The notes: a model not told the origin generated them from the letters alone. Shown: positions 8,808 through 18,281, counted from the first letter of the stretch. The stretch is 64,000 nucleotides of DNA from UBA2965 sp036526135 (GCA_036526135.1 DATCZA010000017.1:274907-338906); one strand, 5' to 3'. A program made the numbers and translations.

Positions 8808-8944
8808 GCTGGCGTGCTCGTCCGGCCGCATTCTCGCCCAAGATCCCGTTCCCGGCTCAGCGACCGTTTCTCGGAGCGGTTTACCGCGCTTGCCCCATGG
8901 CGTAGCTTCCCCGCTTGCCTAAGACATTGGGTACGGTGACGGAG

Positions 8945-11596
8945 ATGGCGGAGCGTAACCCCGACGATTGGCTGTCGGAGCAGCAGGAATGGTGCGACGC
9001 CATTGACGACGTGCTCGCCTTCAGGGGTGAGGACGAGGTCAAGGAGCTGCTTCGGCGGCTGCAGGCCCATGTCAGTCATCGCGGCATGATTCTGACCGAC
9101 GCCGCGCTCAACACCCCGTACAAGAACACCATCGACGTGCGCGATCAGCCCGCCTACCCGGGCAACATCGAGCTCGAGATGAAGATCGGCGACATCATCT
9201 GCTGGAACGCGGTCGCCATGGTGCTGCAGGCCTACGACAGCGGCTCGGGGGTTGGTGGTCACATCGCCACCTACCTGTCCGCCGCGACGATGATGGAAGT
9301 GGGTTTCAATCACGTCTTTCGAGGCGCGTCCGAATCCTACGGCGGCGATCAGGTGCACTTTCAGGCCCACACCTCGCCCGGCGTCTATGCCAGGGCGTTT
9401 CTGGAAGGGCGTCTTTCCGAGCAGGCGTTGACCAACTTCCGCCGCGAGCTGGCGCCCGGTGGTGGTCTGCCCTCCTACCCTCATCCGCGCCGCCTGCCGT
9501 GGTTCTGGCAGATGCCCACGGCCAGCATGGGGCTCTCTACGCCCAGCGCCATCTACCAGGCACGGTTCGCCAAATATCTGGAAAGCCGCGGGCTCAAGGC
9601 CAACAACGGCGGCAAGATCTGGACGTTCATCGGGGACGGAGAGTCCGACGAGCCGGAGGTGCTCGGCACCATCAACATCGCCAGCCGGGAGCGGCTGGAC
9701 AACCTGGTTCTGGTGATCAATTGCAATCTGCAGCGGCTCGATGGCCCGGTCAGGGGCAACGGAAAAATCATTCAGGAGCTCGAGCGCGCCTTTCGCGGCG
9801 CCGACTGGCACGTGATCAAGGTGATCTGGGGCGGCGGCTGGGATGCCATTCTTGCCCGGGACGAGCACGGCATTCTCCAGGAGCGTATGGAGCAGGCCGT
9901 GGATGGCGACTATCAGATGTACACGGTGTCCAGCGGCGACGTGGTCCGCGAGCACTGGGTGGAAACATCCCCCGAGCTCGAGGAGCTGATGAAGACGCTC
10001 TCCGACGAGGAGATCCGGTCCATCAAGCGTGGCGGCCAGGATCACCAGAAGATCTATGCCGCGTTTGCCCGGGCGGCCAACGTTCGCGGCAAGCCGTGCG
10101 TGGTGCTTCTCAAGACGGTGAAGGGCGACGGTCTCGGGCCAGGCACCGAAGGCAGCAACACGGTGCACCAGAAGAAGCAGCTCAACGAGCAGGAGCGACA
10201 GGAGCTCGCGAAGAGGCTTGGCATTCCGCTCACCCGGGAGGAGATATCGCGAGCGGCTTTCTATCGCCCGGCCGAGGACTCTGCAGAGCTGGTCTACCTG
10301 CGCGACCGGCGCCATAGCCTGGGCGGTTACCTGCCGGCCCGGGAAGTGCGCTGCGCGGCGCTGGAGCCCCCGTCGGTGGAGCTTTTTGCCGCCATGCTCA
10401 AAGGATCGGACAGGCCGGTGACCACCACGGCGGCGGTGGTCCGTATGCTGTCCCGCCTGCTGCGTGACCCGGCTCTCGGCCGATACATCGTGCCCATCGT
10501 TCCCGACGAGGCGCGCACCTTCGGGATGGACGGCCTTTTTCCCCAGGCGGGCATCTACTCGCCGGCCGGTCAGCGCTACCAGCCGGTGGATGCGGGCACC
10601 ATCGCGCCGTATCGGGAGGCCGAGGATGGTCAGATTCTCCAGGAAGGAATCTGCGAAACGGGCGCCATGGCGTCTTTCCTGGCCGCGGGCACGGCCTACG
10701 CGAATTATGGCCTGCCGATGATTCCGTTCTACATCTTCTACTCGATCTTCGGTTTTCAGCGTGTCGGCGACATGATCTGGGCCGCGGGCGACATGATGTG
10801 CAGGGGTTTTCTCCTCGGCGGCACTTCAGGGCGTACCACCCTGAACGGCGAGGGGGTGCAGCATCAGGACGGGCACTCCCATCTGGTTGCCAACACGATT
10901 CCCAACCTGAAGAGCTACGACCCGGCGTTCGCCTTCGAGATAGCCTTGCTGGTTCGTGAGGGCATCAGGCGGATGTATCAGCTGCAGGAAGACGTCTTCT
11001 ACTATCTCACCCTGACCAACCAGCCCTACCCCATGCCGGCCATGCCCGAAGGCGTGGAGGACGGCGTTCTCAAAGGCATGTACTGCTTCAGCCGTGCTCC
11101 GGGGGCGGTGGTCAACCTGTTCGGCAGCGGCGCGCTGATGACCGAGGTGTTGCGGGCGGAGAGCCTTCTTGCCGAGCATGGCATTGCGTGTAACGTCTGG
11201 AGCGTTACGAGCTACAACGAGCTGGCCCGGCAGGCGCTCGCCTCGGAGCGAGCCCGCCTGCTCGGTGTCGGCGACGGCGATGAGCGGGCCTACGCCGAAG
11301 CGCTGCTAGAGGGGGAAGAAGGGATATTCGTGGCCGCCTCGGACTACCAGAAGTCCCTTCCCATGAGCATTTCTCGCTGGGTGCCGGGCCCCTATACCGT
11401 GCTGGGCACGGACGGCTTCGGGCTGTCGGAGGATCGCCGGGTTTTGCGCGGCTACTTCGAAGTTTCCGCCGAGTGGATCGCGTTCGCCGCGTTGTCGTCC
11501 CTGGCCCAGAACAACCGGCTCGAGCGTGACGTGGCGCTGGGCTTTGCGGCCAAGGCGGGGCTTGCCCTGGACAAGGCGAACCCCGCTGAGGGCTGA
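8945..11596 (+). CDS. aceE: Pyruvate dehydrogenase E1 component, homodimeric type
   Basis: An 883-residue E1 that decarboxylates pyruvate with thiamine diphosphate and passes acetyl groups to E2. The thiamine motif GDGESDEPE through INCNLQRLDGPV is clear near residues 230-275, and the protein is collinear with E. coli AceE (887 residues). The ATG at 8945 gives a start MAERNPDDW that resembles the family; TTG at 8915 and GTG at 8936 are in-frame alternatives. No E2 or lipoamide dehydrogenase gene follows: the next gene is an OmpA-like protein, so aceE stands alone here and its partners must be elsewhere. Confidence 0.96.
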   Translation: MAERNPDDWLSEQQEWCDAIDDVLAFRGEDEVKELLRRLQAHVSHRGMILTDAALNTPYKNTIDVRDQPAYPGNIELEMKIGDIICWNAVAMVLQAYDSGSGVGGHIATYLSAATMMEVGFNHVFRGASESYGGDQVHFQAHTSPGVYARAFLEGRLSEQALTNFRRELAPGGGLPSYPHPRRLPWFWQMPTASMGLSTPSAIYQARFAKYLESRGLKANNGGKIWTFIGDGESDEPEVLGTINIASRERLDNLVLVINCNLQRLDGPVRGNGKIIQELERAFRGADWHVIKVIWGGGWDAILARDEHGILQERMEQAVDGDYQMYTVSSGDVVREHWVETSPELEELMKTLSDEEIRSIKRGGQDHQKIYAAFARAANVRGKPCVVLLKTVKGDGLGPGTEGSNTVHQKKQLNEQERQELAKRLGIPLTREEISRAAFYRPAEDSAELVYLRDRRHSLGGYLPAREVRCAALEPPSVELFAAMLKGSDRPVTTTAAVVRMLSRLLRDPALGRYIVPIVPDEARTFGMDGLFPQAGIYSPAGQRYQPVDAGTIAPYREAEDGQILQEGICETGAMASFLAAGTAYANYGLPMIPFYIFYSIFGFQRVGDMIWAAGDMMCRGFLLGGTSGRTTLNGEGVQHQDGHSHLVANTIPNLKSYDPAFAFEIALLVREGIRRMYQLQEDVFYYLTLTNQPYPMPAMPEGVEDGVLKGMYCFSRAPGAVVNLFGSGALMTEVLRAESLLAEHGIACNVWSVTSYNELARQALASERARLLGVGDGDERAYAEALLEGEEGIFVAASDYQKSLPMSISRWVPGPYTVLGTDGFGLSEDRRVLRGYFEVSAEWIAFAALSSLAQNNRLERDVALGFAAKAGLALDKANPAEG

Positions 11597-11762
11597 GGGG
11601 CGCGGGATGTGCTCTGGGGCATGCGCCGATGGGGCCCCGGATTGGCGTTGCCTTTGCCCGCGCGGGTCGGGTAAGTTGAGAATCGGTTCACGTAAAACGA
11701 GCCGCCATCGCTTCAAAATCCCCCAAGGGACCAACTCGGCTCGAATCCTGTAAGTAAGGAAA

Positions 11763-12431
11763 ATGGACCTTCGTTTCTCACAGTTCGAGATCCTCACAGC
11801 CGCCGGCGCATTCTTTCTTTGCCTGGCGTTCATTTGCGTGTTCAACGAGGCATCAGATATCCAGGACGACGTCGGCATACGCGCCCAGGGCGAGGCGCGC
11901 GAGCACGGCCTTTACTGGGCGGGTGTGGAGGCCTTGGGCCAGCGGGTCAGGCTGACGGGTGCCGCGCCAAGCGATGCCCAAAGGCTTCACGCGGCAGCAG
12001 CGGTCGCCGCGCTCCCAGGTGTCACTTCGGTCCAGAACGAGATCGAGGTGCTCGGCCCCGACGGCGCGTGTCAGAGGCAGATGGACTCGGCGCTGGCGGA
12101 GCTTGGCGTGACCTTCAAGACCGGTCGCGCCGAGATCGGCGACTCCAGCTACCCGTTGATTGCCGAGCTTGCCCGGACCATGGGCGCATGCGCGACGCCC
12201 ATCGAGATTGCCGTGCACACGGATTCCCTCGGCGATGCCGCCGTCAACCTCAAGCTGAGTCAGCGGCGAGCGGACGCGGTACGCAAGGCTCTGGTCCAAA
12301 GAGGCGTTCGCCCGGACCGTCTCGTAGCTGCCGGCTACGGCGAGACCCAGCCCGTCGCTTCCAATGCCCGCGAATCGGGACGTCGGGAAAATCGCCGGGT
12401 TGAATTCCGGGTGGTCGGAGGCACCGCGTGA
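11763..12431 (+). CDS. BON-OmpA domain protein with an N-terminal membrane helix
   Basis: A 222-residue protein with three parts: one hydrophobic helix (residues 11-28), a BON-like domain (about 45-97, with GQRVRLTGAAPS and LPGVTSVQNEIEV), and a C-terminal OmpA peptidoglycan-binding domain (about 110-220) ending in AGYGETQPVASNARESGR and ENRRVEFRV. There is no beta-barrel, so it is probably anchored in the inner membrane and reaches the cell wall from the periplasm. It resembles the architecture of BON-plus-OmpA proteins such as mycobacterial ArfA, although with a single BON unit. The TGA stop overlaps the start of the next gene by four bases. Confidence 0.85.
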   Translation: MDLRFSQFEILTAAGAFFLCLAFICVFNEASDIQDDVGIRAQGEAREHGLYWAGVEALGQRVRLTGAAPSDAQRLHAAAAVAALPGVTSVQNEIEVLGPDGACQRQMDSALAELGVTFKTGRAEIGDSSYPLIAELARTMGACATPIEIAVHTDSLGDAAVNLKLSQRRADAVRKALVQRGVRPDRLVAAGYGETQPVASNARESGRRENRRVEFRVVGGTA

Positions 12432-13060
12432 TCTATCTCGTCGTCAACATCGTCGGCTATCTGCTGGTTGCCCTGGTCGCCGGCGTCGGTGTGGGGTGGC
12501 TGCTGCACGGATCCCTCGCAGGCAAGGCTTCCGGCGAGCGCAGAGGGCTCGGTTCCGTGGGCGTCGACGATCTCGAGCTCGCGGCTCGCGCCGACGCCCA
12601 GGACGAGCAGCTGAGGAAGCTGGCCGCCACGATCAGGCAGAAGGAGCGAGAGGTCGAGGCGTTGAGCCGCGAGCTCGAAAGGCGGGATCGCCGCTTCAAC
12701 GCTGCCGACAAGCTGGCAAAGATATCCCGGCGTCTTCAACAGGAAGCCGAGCAGCTCAAGGAGCAGGTCCGCGTTCTCGGCGAGCAGCTCGAAGCCGCGC
12801 GGGAGGAGGCCCAGGGATCCCACGGCGCGTCGGCTGCCATGGAGGAAGTTCTGCGCAGCGAGATCCTCGAGCTCGAGGGCCGGCTCCGGGAGTCTTCTCA
12901 GGAGCAGGACCGGCTCGCCAAAACGCTGGAGCAGGAAAACCGCAAGGTCGAGGAGCTCGAGCGGCAGCGTGATCTTCAGAACAGCTCTCTGCAGGTTCTG
13001 CACAAGCAGCTGGAGCTGGCCCGGAAGAGCAGGGAGGGCGCTGCCGAGGCCGGTGGTTGA
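12428..13060 (+). CDS. Membrane-anchored coiled-coil protein
   Basis: A 210-residue protein not recognised as a named family. Residues 2-28 form one hydrophobic helix. Residues 50-205 are rich in Glu, Arg, Gln and Leu in heptad-like spacing, for example RQKEREVEALSRELERRDRR and later LEQENRKVEELERQR, which indicates a long coiled coil. It begins with GTG in a four-base overlap with the BON-OmpA gene, so the two are very probably made together. A wall-binding protein coupled to an anchored coiled coil suggests an envelope or cell-division scaffold; this is inference. The gene ends three bases before the convergent DUF2905 gene. Confidence 0.8.
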   Translation: MIYLVVNIVGYLLVALVAGVGVGWLLHGSLAGKASGERRGLGSVGVDDLELAARADAQDEQLRKLAATIRQKEREVEALSRELERRDRRFNAADKLAKISRRLQQEAEQLKEQVRVLGEQLEAAREEAQGSHGASAAMEEVLRSEILELEGRLRESSQEQDRLAKTLEQENRKVEELERQRDLQNSSLQVLHKQLELARKSREGAAEAGG

Positions 13061-13063
13061 GGC

Positions 13064-13282
13064 TCAGCCGAGGAAGCGTCGGAGGATCCAGGCGGCCACC
13101 GAGAGGATGGCCGAGACGATGAGCATCGAGGTGATGGGAAAGTAAAAGGAGAGCCCCGGGCGCTCCACCCGGATGTCTCCCGGCAGCCTGCCGAACCATC
13201 CGAGCCACCCCGTCTGCAGCAGCAACCCGACGATCACGGTTAACGCTCCGGCGAGCACCAGCCATTTGCCCACCTCGCTCAT
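13064..13282 (-). CDS. DUF2905 small membrane protein
   Basis: A 72-residue protein with two hydrophobic helices (about residues 5-25 and 48-68) separated by the conserved segment GWFGRLPGDIRVERPGLSFY, which is the hallmark of DUF2905. The function of the family is unknown. Its ATG overlaps the TGA of the upstream MFS gene by four bases (ATGA), so it is translated together with the transporter. The frame remains open upstream into the MFS gene, but that part is out of frame with it and carries no features. Confidence 0.88.
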   Translation of the reverse strand: MSEVGKWLVLAGALTVIVGLLLQTGWLGWFGRLPGDIRVERPGLSFYFPITSMLIVSAILSVAAWILRRFLG

Positions 13283-14523
13283 GCTTGCTTGTGCCCGATC
13301 AGGCGACCATCGAGACCGCGAATGGTCGTGCTGGTCATGGCTACGCCGGCGATGGCGAAGCCGAACACGCAACAGCCGATCAGCACCGCCAGCGCCGGCC
13401 CAGCGGCCTCGGCGAGAGCGCCCATGAACAAGCCTCCCAACGGTATCAGGCTGTAGCCAATCGCGTGGATGCCCATGACCCGGCCGCGCAGGTCGTCGGG
13501 AACGACGAGCTGCAGGACGGCCATGGAGCTGATCATGAAGACTGAGGTGAAGACCGATGCGAAAAACGTCGCCAGCAGCGCGGCGATGAACCAACCACCC
13601 ACTGCGACCAGAGCGAACACGGCGGTTAGGGCGGCGGACAGGGTTGCGCCGCCAAGCATGACGAACCCGAGCCTCGCATGCTCCTGCACCCCCCCGACCA
13701 GCAGCGTGCCGGCAACCGCGCCCACGCCTCCGGCCGAGAGCAGATAACCGTAGCCGGCCTCACCGGACTCCAGGACGTCTGCGAACACGGGCATGATCTG
13801 CACGTAGCTGCCCGCGAAAAACATGCCGATGAACGTGAGCAGCATCAGCCACTTGAACAGCTCCTCGTTGACGATGAAGCGCACGCCCTCGGCGATCTGC
13901 TCCAGCGGCGAGCCGTGGCGCGCGTCGCTGGTGGTCACGTGCAGGCCGCTGATGACGATCATCATGGTCAGAAAGCCGCCGCTGCCCAGGGCGAACAGCA
14001 CCCAGGTGTCGCTGGCCGCTATGATGATCCCGCCCAGTGCCGGCATGGCCATGCGCGTGGCCTGCCAGATGATGGAGTTGAGCGCTACGGCGCTCATGAA
14101 AGCCGGCCGGTCGATGAGCTGTGGAAAGATGGAGACCCTGGCGGGCCAGTCGAGCCCGGTGATGAGAGAGACTGCGGCCGCCACGGCGAGGACGTGCCAC
14201 ACGCGCACGGTACCGCTGTAGTCCAGCCAGGCCAGCAGCGCGAGTAGCGTGGCGATGGCCCCCGATGTCCAGACCAGAATGAGACGCTTGTCGAAGCGGT
14301 CGGCGAACACGCCGCCGATCAGCGTCATCGCGATGTTCGGCGCGGCGACGGCGGCGCCCAGAATTCCCAGCTGCAGCGCCGACCCTGATAGCTCGAATAC
14401 CAGCCAACCCTGGGCCAGGGTGATCAGCTGGGTCGCGCCCACGGAGGCAAGAGACGCCAGCCAGTACTTTCGGTAGCGCGGGAAGCCGAAAGCCGGGTAG
14501 CGTTGCAGAAGGAAGTTGGTCAT
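13279..14523 (-). CDS. MFS transporter, EntS-like family
   Basis: A 414-residue major facilitator protein with about twelve hydrophobic helices and the loop signature GGVFADRFDKRLILVWTS between helices 2 and 3. The overall pattern matches the MFS_3/EntS group of exporters, whose members export siderophores or drugs. No siderophore biosynthesis genes are adjacent, so the substrate is unknown. The ATG at 14523 (MTNFLLQRYPAF) was chosen because hydrophobic helix 1 follows at the usual distance; in-frame upstream codons add an unlikely 18 residues. It is translationally coupled to the DUF2905 protein and is divergent from the cyclo-ligase-like gene. Confidence 0.87.
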   Translation of the reverse strand: MTNFLLQRYPAFGFPRYRKYWLASLASVGATQLITLAQGWLVFELSGSALQLGILGAAVAAPNIAMTLIGGVFADRFDKRLILVWTSGAIATLLALLAWLDYSGTVRVWHVLAVAAAVSLITGLDWPARVSIFPQLIDRPAFMSAVALNSIIWQATRMAMPALGGIIIAASDTWVLFALGSGGFLTMMIVISGLHVTTSDARHGSPLEQIAEGVRFIVNEELFKWLMLLTFIGMFFAGSYVQIMPVFADVLESGEAGYGYLLSAGGVGAVAGTLLVGGVQEHARLGFVMLGGATLSAALTAVFALVAVGGWFIAALLATFFASVFTSVFMISSMAVLQLVVPDDLRGRVMGIHAIGYSLIPLGGLFMGALAEAAGPALAVLIGCCVFGFAIAGVAMTSTTIRGLDGRLIGHKQA

Positions 14524-14582
14524 GCCATCTCTCTGAGCGGCCGTGTAGTATGCCGTGACCGTATTGGCTGGCACCACTCGCC

Positions 14583-15317
14583 TTGCTAGAAGACGTCACC
14601 AGGTTCGGCTCCAAGGCGGACGCGCGTCAATGGGCGTGGGATGCCCTCGACGAGCGTCGTCTGGCCAGATTTCCGTTCCCACCCCATGGGCGGATTCCGA
14701 ACTTCGCCGGCGCGGCGGCAGCCGCGATGCGGATTTTTGCGCAAGCCCCCTGGTCCGAGGCGGGGGCTATCAAGGTCAATCCCGACTCGCCCCAGCTGCC
14801 CGTTCGGTTCCTGGCGCTGCAGCGTGGGATCCGGGTTTACGTGCCGACACCGAAGCTCGCAGCGGGATTCATTCTGCTGGATCCGGCGCGGATCCCCCCC
14901 GAGCGGTTCCGCGAGGCAGCGGCGCTCAAGACCATGCTGCGCTGGGCGCGGCCGGTAGCCCTCGAAGACCTGCCCCAGCTGGATGCCATCGTGACCGGGT
15001 GCGCGGCGGCTACCTCGTCGGGCAAGCGGGCGGGGAAAGGCGCCGGGTACAGCGACCTGGAGTTCGCCATCCTGCGGGAGCTCGGCCACGACCCCGTCCC
15101 GGTGGCCACGACGGTCCACGACGTGCAGCTGGTAGAGGACTTTCCCATTGCCCACAACGACCTGCCCCTAAGCCTGATCTGCACGCCGACGCGCACGATC
15201 CGCGTCCAGGCGCCGCCCGCCGCGCCTGCCGGGATTCAATGGGGCGAGCTCTCCGCCGAGCAGCTGGCGGCCATGCCGGTTCTGGAATCCTTGCGCAGGC
15301 TCAAGCATGGCGGGTGA
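14583..15317 (+). CDS. 5-formyltetrahydrofolate cyclo-ligase family protein (COG0212 type)
   Basis: A 244-residue protein containing the phosphate-binding signature GKRAGKGAGYSDLEFAILRE near residues 143-162, which is typical of 5-formyl-THF cyclo-ligase and its longer MTHFSD-like relatives. Classical cyclo-ligase makes 5,10-methenyl-THF from 5-formyl-THF with ATP. The N-terminal part (KADARQWAWDALDERRLARF) differs from the short bacterial enzyme, so this is the COG0212-type relative and its exact reaction is not certain. The start is TTG, or CTG 15 bases upstream; an in-frame stop at 14556 limits it. The next gene overlaps its end by 11 bases. Confidence 0.8.
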   Translation: MLEDVTRFGSKADARQWAWDALDERRLARFPFPPHGRIPNFAGAAAAAMRIFAQAPWSEAGAIKVNPDSPQLPVRFLALQRGIRVYVPTPKLAAGFILLDPARIPPERFREAAALKTMLRWARPVALEDLPQLDAIVTGCAAATSSGKRAGKGAGYSDLEFAILRELGHDPVPVATTVHDVQLVEDFPIAHNDLPLSLICTPTRTIRVQAPPAAPAGIQWGELSAEQLAAMPVLESLRRLKHGG

Positions 15318-16581
15318 GCGCACCCTTCCCGTGCGCCTGGCACTGGCCGTGGCGCTTCTTGTCAGCTCGGCTTCGGCCGAGCCCGCCGCCGCCGGGGAGA
15401 GCACGGTGATCGTGCTTTCCTGGGACGGCATGCGCCACGACTATCCGGACAGGGGCGACTTTCCCGGCCTGGCCCGGGTGATCAGCGAAGGTGCCCGGGC
15501 CGAGCGGCTCGTTACCGTGTTTCCATCCTCTACTTTTCCGGGACACGTCTCTTTAGCCACGGGCACGTACCCGGACCGGCACGGCATCGTCGGCAATCAC
15601 TTCGTCGACCGGCAGCGCGGCGTCTACAGGATGGACTCCGATGCAGACTGGCTGCTGGCTGAGCCCATCTGGATCGCGGCTGAGCGCCAGGGGGTCATGG
15701 CGGCGACCTACTTCTGGGTGGGCTCGGAGAGCGACTGGCGCGGCCGGGGCACCCGTTACCGCGAGAGCCCCTTCGACGGTTCCCGACCCGAAGCTTTGAA
15801 GGTGGATCGGATTCTCGAGTGGCTGCAGCTTCCGGAGGGGCAGCGGCCGCGCCTCATCATGAGCTACTGGGCTGGCGCCGATCGGATCGGCCACCGTTTC
15901 GGTCCCGACAGCGAGCGCGTCACCACCCAGATAGCCGCTCAGGATCTGCAGCTGCAGCGGCTGCTCCAGGGCCTCGACCTGCTGGATCGCTGGGCGTCTA
16001 CCACGCTCCTGATCGTTAGCGACCACGGCATGACCGCGAGCTACCGTTACACCGATCTGCGCGGCATGCTGGCCGCCGCCGGCATCGGCGCCTACGTCAC
16101 AGGCAGCACGGTGGTGCACGTCTACCTCGACGATCCGGATGACCATGCCCGGGCAGGGGAACTGCTCGGCAAGATAGAGGGCGCGCGGGCCTACCCTGGG
16201 GATGCGCTGCCGGGTTGGATGCGCCTGTCCCACGCGGCCAGAACGGGCGACTGGCTGGTGGTCGCTACTCCTCCCCTGACCTTCAGCCGGCCGGCTGGTT
16301 GGGAGGGAGCCATGGTGGCGACCCTGAGCATGGTGGGATGGACTTTCGGCAGCCACGGCTACCCGCCGGACCATCCCGAGATGCCGGGCATGTTCCTGGC
16401 GCTCGGCCGTGGCGTTCCGGCAGGGGCACTTCTACGGGCGGTGCATCAGGTGGATCTGGCTGCCACCATCGCCGCGCTCCTGGGCATCGAGCCCCCGCTC
16501 GAATCCGAGGGCACGCCGGTGCCGGGCCTGGAGATTCCCGTTGCCGCCCGGCAGGCGGCCAAGGAGGATGACGATGGCTAA
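15307..16581 (+). CDS. Nucleotide pyrophosphatase/phosphodiesterase (NPP) family, exported
   Basis: A 424-residue alkaline-phosphatase-superfamily enzyme with a signal peptide ending near SASAEPAAA. The metal-binding Asp lies in LSWDGMRHDYPD and the nucleophile Thr in FPSSTFPGHVSLATGTYPDR (near residues 78-97). The remaining metal ligands lie in GADRIGHRFGP and IVSDHGM, and a His in FGSHGYPPDHPEMPGMF. This is the pattern of ectonucleotide pyrophosphatase/phosphodiesterases, which cleave nucleotides or phosphodiester lipids in the periplasm. It overlaps the cyclo-ligase-like gene upstream and the flavoprotein gene downstream, so the three form one transcription unit. Confidence 0.92.
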   Translation: MAGERTLPVRLALAVALLVSSASAEPAAAGESTVIVLSWDGMRHDYPDRGDFPGLARVISEGARAERLVTVFPSSTFPGHVSLATGTYPDRHGIVGNHFVDRQRGVYRMDSDADWLLAEPIWIAAERQGVMAATYFWVGSESDWRGRGTRYRESPFDGSRPEALKVDRILEWLQLPEGQRPRLIMSYWAGADRIGHRFGPDSERVTTQIAAQDLQLQRLLQGLDLLDRWASTTLLIVSDHGMTASYRYTDLRGMLAAAGIGAYVTGSTVVHVYLDDPDDHARAGELLGKIEGARAYPGDALPGWMRLSHAARTGDWLVVATPPLTFSRPAGWEGAMVATLSMVGWTFGSHGYPPDHPEMPGMFLALGRGVPAGALLRAVHQVDLAATIAALLGIEPPLESEGTPVPGLEIPVAARQAAKEDDDG

Positions 16582-18181
16582 GTGGCAGCAACCCCGAAGC
16601 TTCTGGACGTGGGGCTATCGGTCTGATGAGCCCTCGGAGGAGGAGCGCCATCAGGCCGCGGCTCGGGTATCCGAACGGCTTGGCCGGGTGGTCGAGCCGC
16701 CCCCCATCCCGCGGATCGGGGAAATTGCGCTGCGCAAGCCGCGGCTGTCCGTTCCTGCCGGCCTGCGGGGTTGGGTGACCACCGATCATGAGGAGCGTGT
16801 GGTGCACACCCACGGCGGTCACCCGCTCGAGCTGCTCTCTGCCGTGCGAGGAGAGTTCGACGCGCCGCCGGATGCGGTAGCCCATCCGCGCAACGAAACA
16901 GAACTCGAGGCGACGCTCGCCTGGTGCGACGAGCACGGCCACGCCGCGATTCCCTTTGGGGGCGCCACCTCAGTGGTCTGGGGCGTGCGGGTGCCCGAGA
17001 GCGCGGATGCCGCGGTGACCATCGACATGGATCACTTCCATCAGGTGCTGGAGATAGACGAAGTGTCCCGGGCGGCCCGCATCCAGGCGGGCGTCCTGGG
17101 GCCCGATCTGGAGAACACCCTCCGTCCTCTGGGCCTGACGCTCAGGCATTTCCCCCAGAGCTTTCCCTGGTCCACCGTCGGTGGCTGGGTCGCGACCCGT
17201 TCCGGCGGGCACTACGCGACCAACCATACCCACATCGACGACTTCGTCGAGAGCGTTCGCATGCTCACCCCGGCCGGATGGTGGGAATCTCGGCGTCTCC
17301 CCGGCAGCGGCGCCGGACCCAGCCCCGATCGCATGGTCATGGGCTCGGAAGGCATTCTAGGCGTCATCTCGGAATGCTGGCTGCGGCTGCAGAAACGGCC
17401 CGTTTATCGGGCCACGGCGGGCGTGGTGTTCGACAGCTGGGAGGCGGGTGCGGAAGCCGCCAGGCAGATCGTGCAGGCCAAGCTCTGGCCCGCCAACCTG
17501 CGCCTGCTGGATCCGGCTGAGGCTGCCCAGAGCGCGGGCCTCGGCGGCGGCCGGTCCCTGCTCATCGTCGGTTTCGAGTCCGCGGATTTGCCTCAGGGCG
17601 ATCTGATGCGCGACGCGTTGGCCATCGCACGGGGAGCGGGCGGCCTGGTGGACGACGATGCGGTCCGCGTGGACGACGGGTCGGGGAAAGCCACCGGCAG
17701 GGAAGGATCCGTGGGGGCCTGGCGATCGGCCTTCATCGGCGTCAACGCCGGGCTGACCAGCGGGCTCGGTCTGCTCGCGGACACCTTCGAGACGGCCATC
17801 ACCTGGGATCGCTGGCCCGAGTTCGACGCGTCGGTTCGCGAAAGGGTGGGTCGGGTGCTCGAGGAGGTGCTCGGGCCGGGAGCGAGGCTCAGTTGCCGCT
17901 TCACCCACGTCTACCCCGACGGCCCCGCTCCCTATTACAGCTTTTCCGGCGTTGCCGGGCTCGGGGCAGAGCACGAGCAATGGCGGGTCATCAAGGACGA
18001 GGCCACGTCTGCGGTGGTGGACGCCGGCGGAACGGTGACGCATCACCACGCCGTAGGGCGCATGCACCGTGCGGGGTGGGAGGATCAGCATCCACCTCTC
18101 TATGCCCAGGCGCTCAGAGCGATGAAGCGCACCCTGGATCCCAACGGGATCCTCAATCCCGGCGTGCTCATCGACCCTTAG
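16574..18181 (+). CDS. Alkyl-DHAP synthase-like FAD-binding oxidoreductase
   Basis: A 535-residue VAO/PCMH-fold flavoprotein. FAD-binding signatures are AIPFGGATSVVWGVR and WSTVGGWVATRSGGHYATN, followed by MGSEGILGVISE. Near the C terminus TVTHHHAVGRMHR matches the triple-His motif of alkylglycerone-phosphate synthase (AGPS), which swaps an acyl for an alkyl chain in ether-lipid synthesis. D-lactate dehydrogenase-type relatives share the FAD parts but normally not the HHH motif. The second ATG (16574) is chosen because AAGGAGG stands six bases upstream. It overlaps the NPP gene by eight bases. Ether-lipid formation is inferred, since no fatty alcohol-forming reductase is seen nearby. Confidence 0.83.
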   Translation: MAKWQQPRSFWTWGYRSDEPSEEERHQAAARVSERLGRVVEPPPIPRIGEIALRKPRLSVPAGLRGWVTTDHEERVVHTHGGHPLELLSAVRGEFDAPPDAVAHPRNETELEATLAWCDEHGHAAIPFGGATSVVWGVRVPESADAAVTIDMDHFHQVLEIDEVSRAARIQAGVLGPDLENTLRPLGLTLRHFPQSFPWSTVGGWVATRSGGHYATNHTHIDDFVESVRMLTPAGWWESRRLPGSGAGPSPDRMVMGSEGILGVISECWLRLQKRPVYRATAGVVFDSWEAGAEAARQIVQAKLWPANLRLLDPAEAAQSAGLGGGRSLLIVGFESADLPQGDLMRDALAIARGAGGLVDDDAVRVDDGSGKATGREGSVGAWRSAFIGVNAGLTSGLGLLADTFETAITWDRWPEFDASVRERVGRVLEEVLGPGARLSCRFTHVYPDGPAPYYSFSGVAGLGAEHEQWRVIKDEATSAVVDAGGTVTHHHAVGRMHRAGWEDQHPPLYAQALRAMKRTLDPNGILNPGVLIDP

Positions 18182-18281
18182 GACGGCCCACGCCCGCGAC
18201 TCGCTCGTCTGCTCCCCTGTTGACGTGGCTTTCACGCGCGGCCGCGCATAGTGGCCGTCCTCTTCGTTCAGGGTGGGGGCG

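Noticed and set aside
11690..11762. Another T-loop-like segment (GGCTCGAATCC) before the BON-OmpA gene
   Set aside because: No cloverleaf can be drawn around it. It is only an A/C-rich leader.
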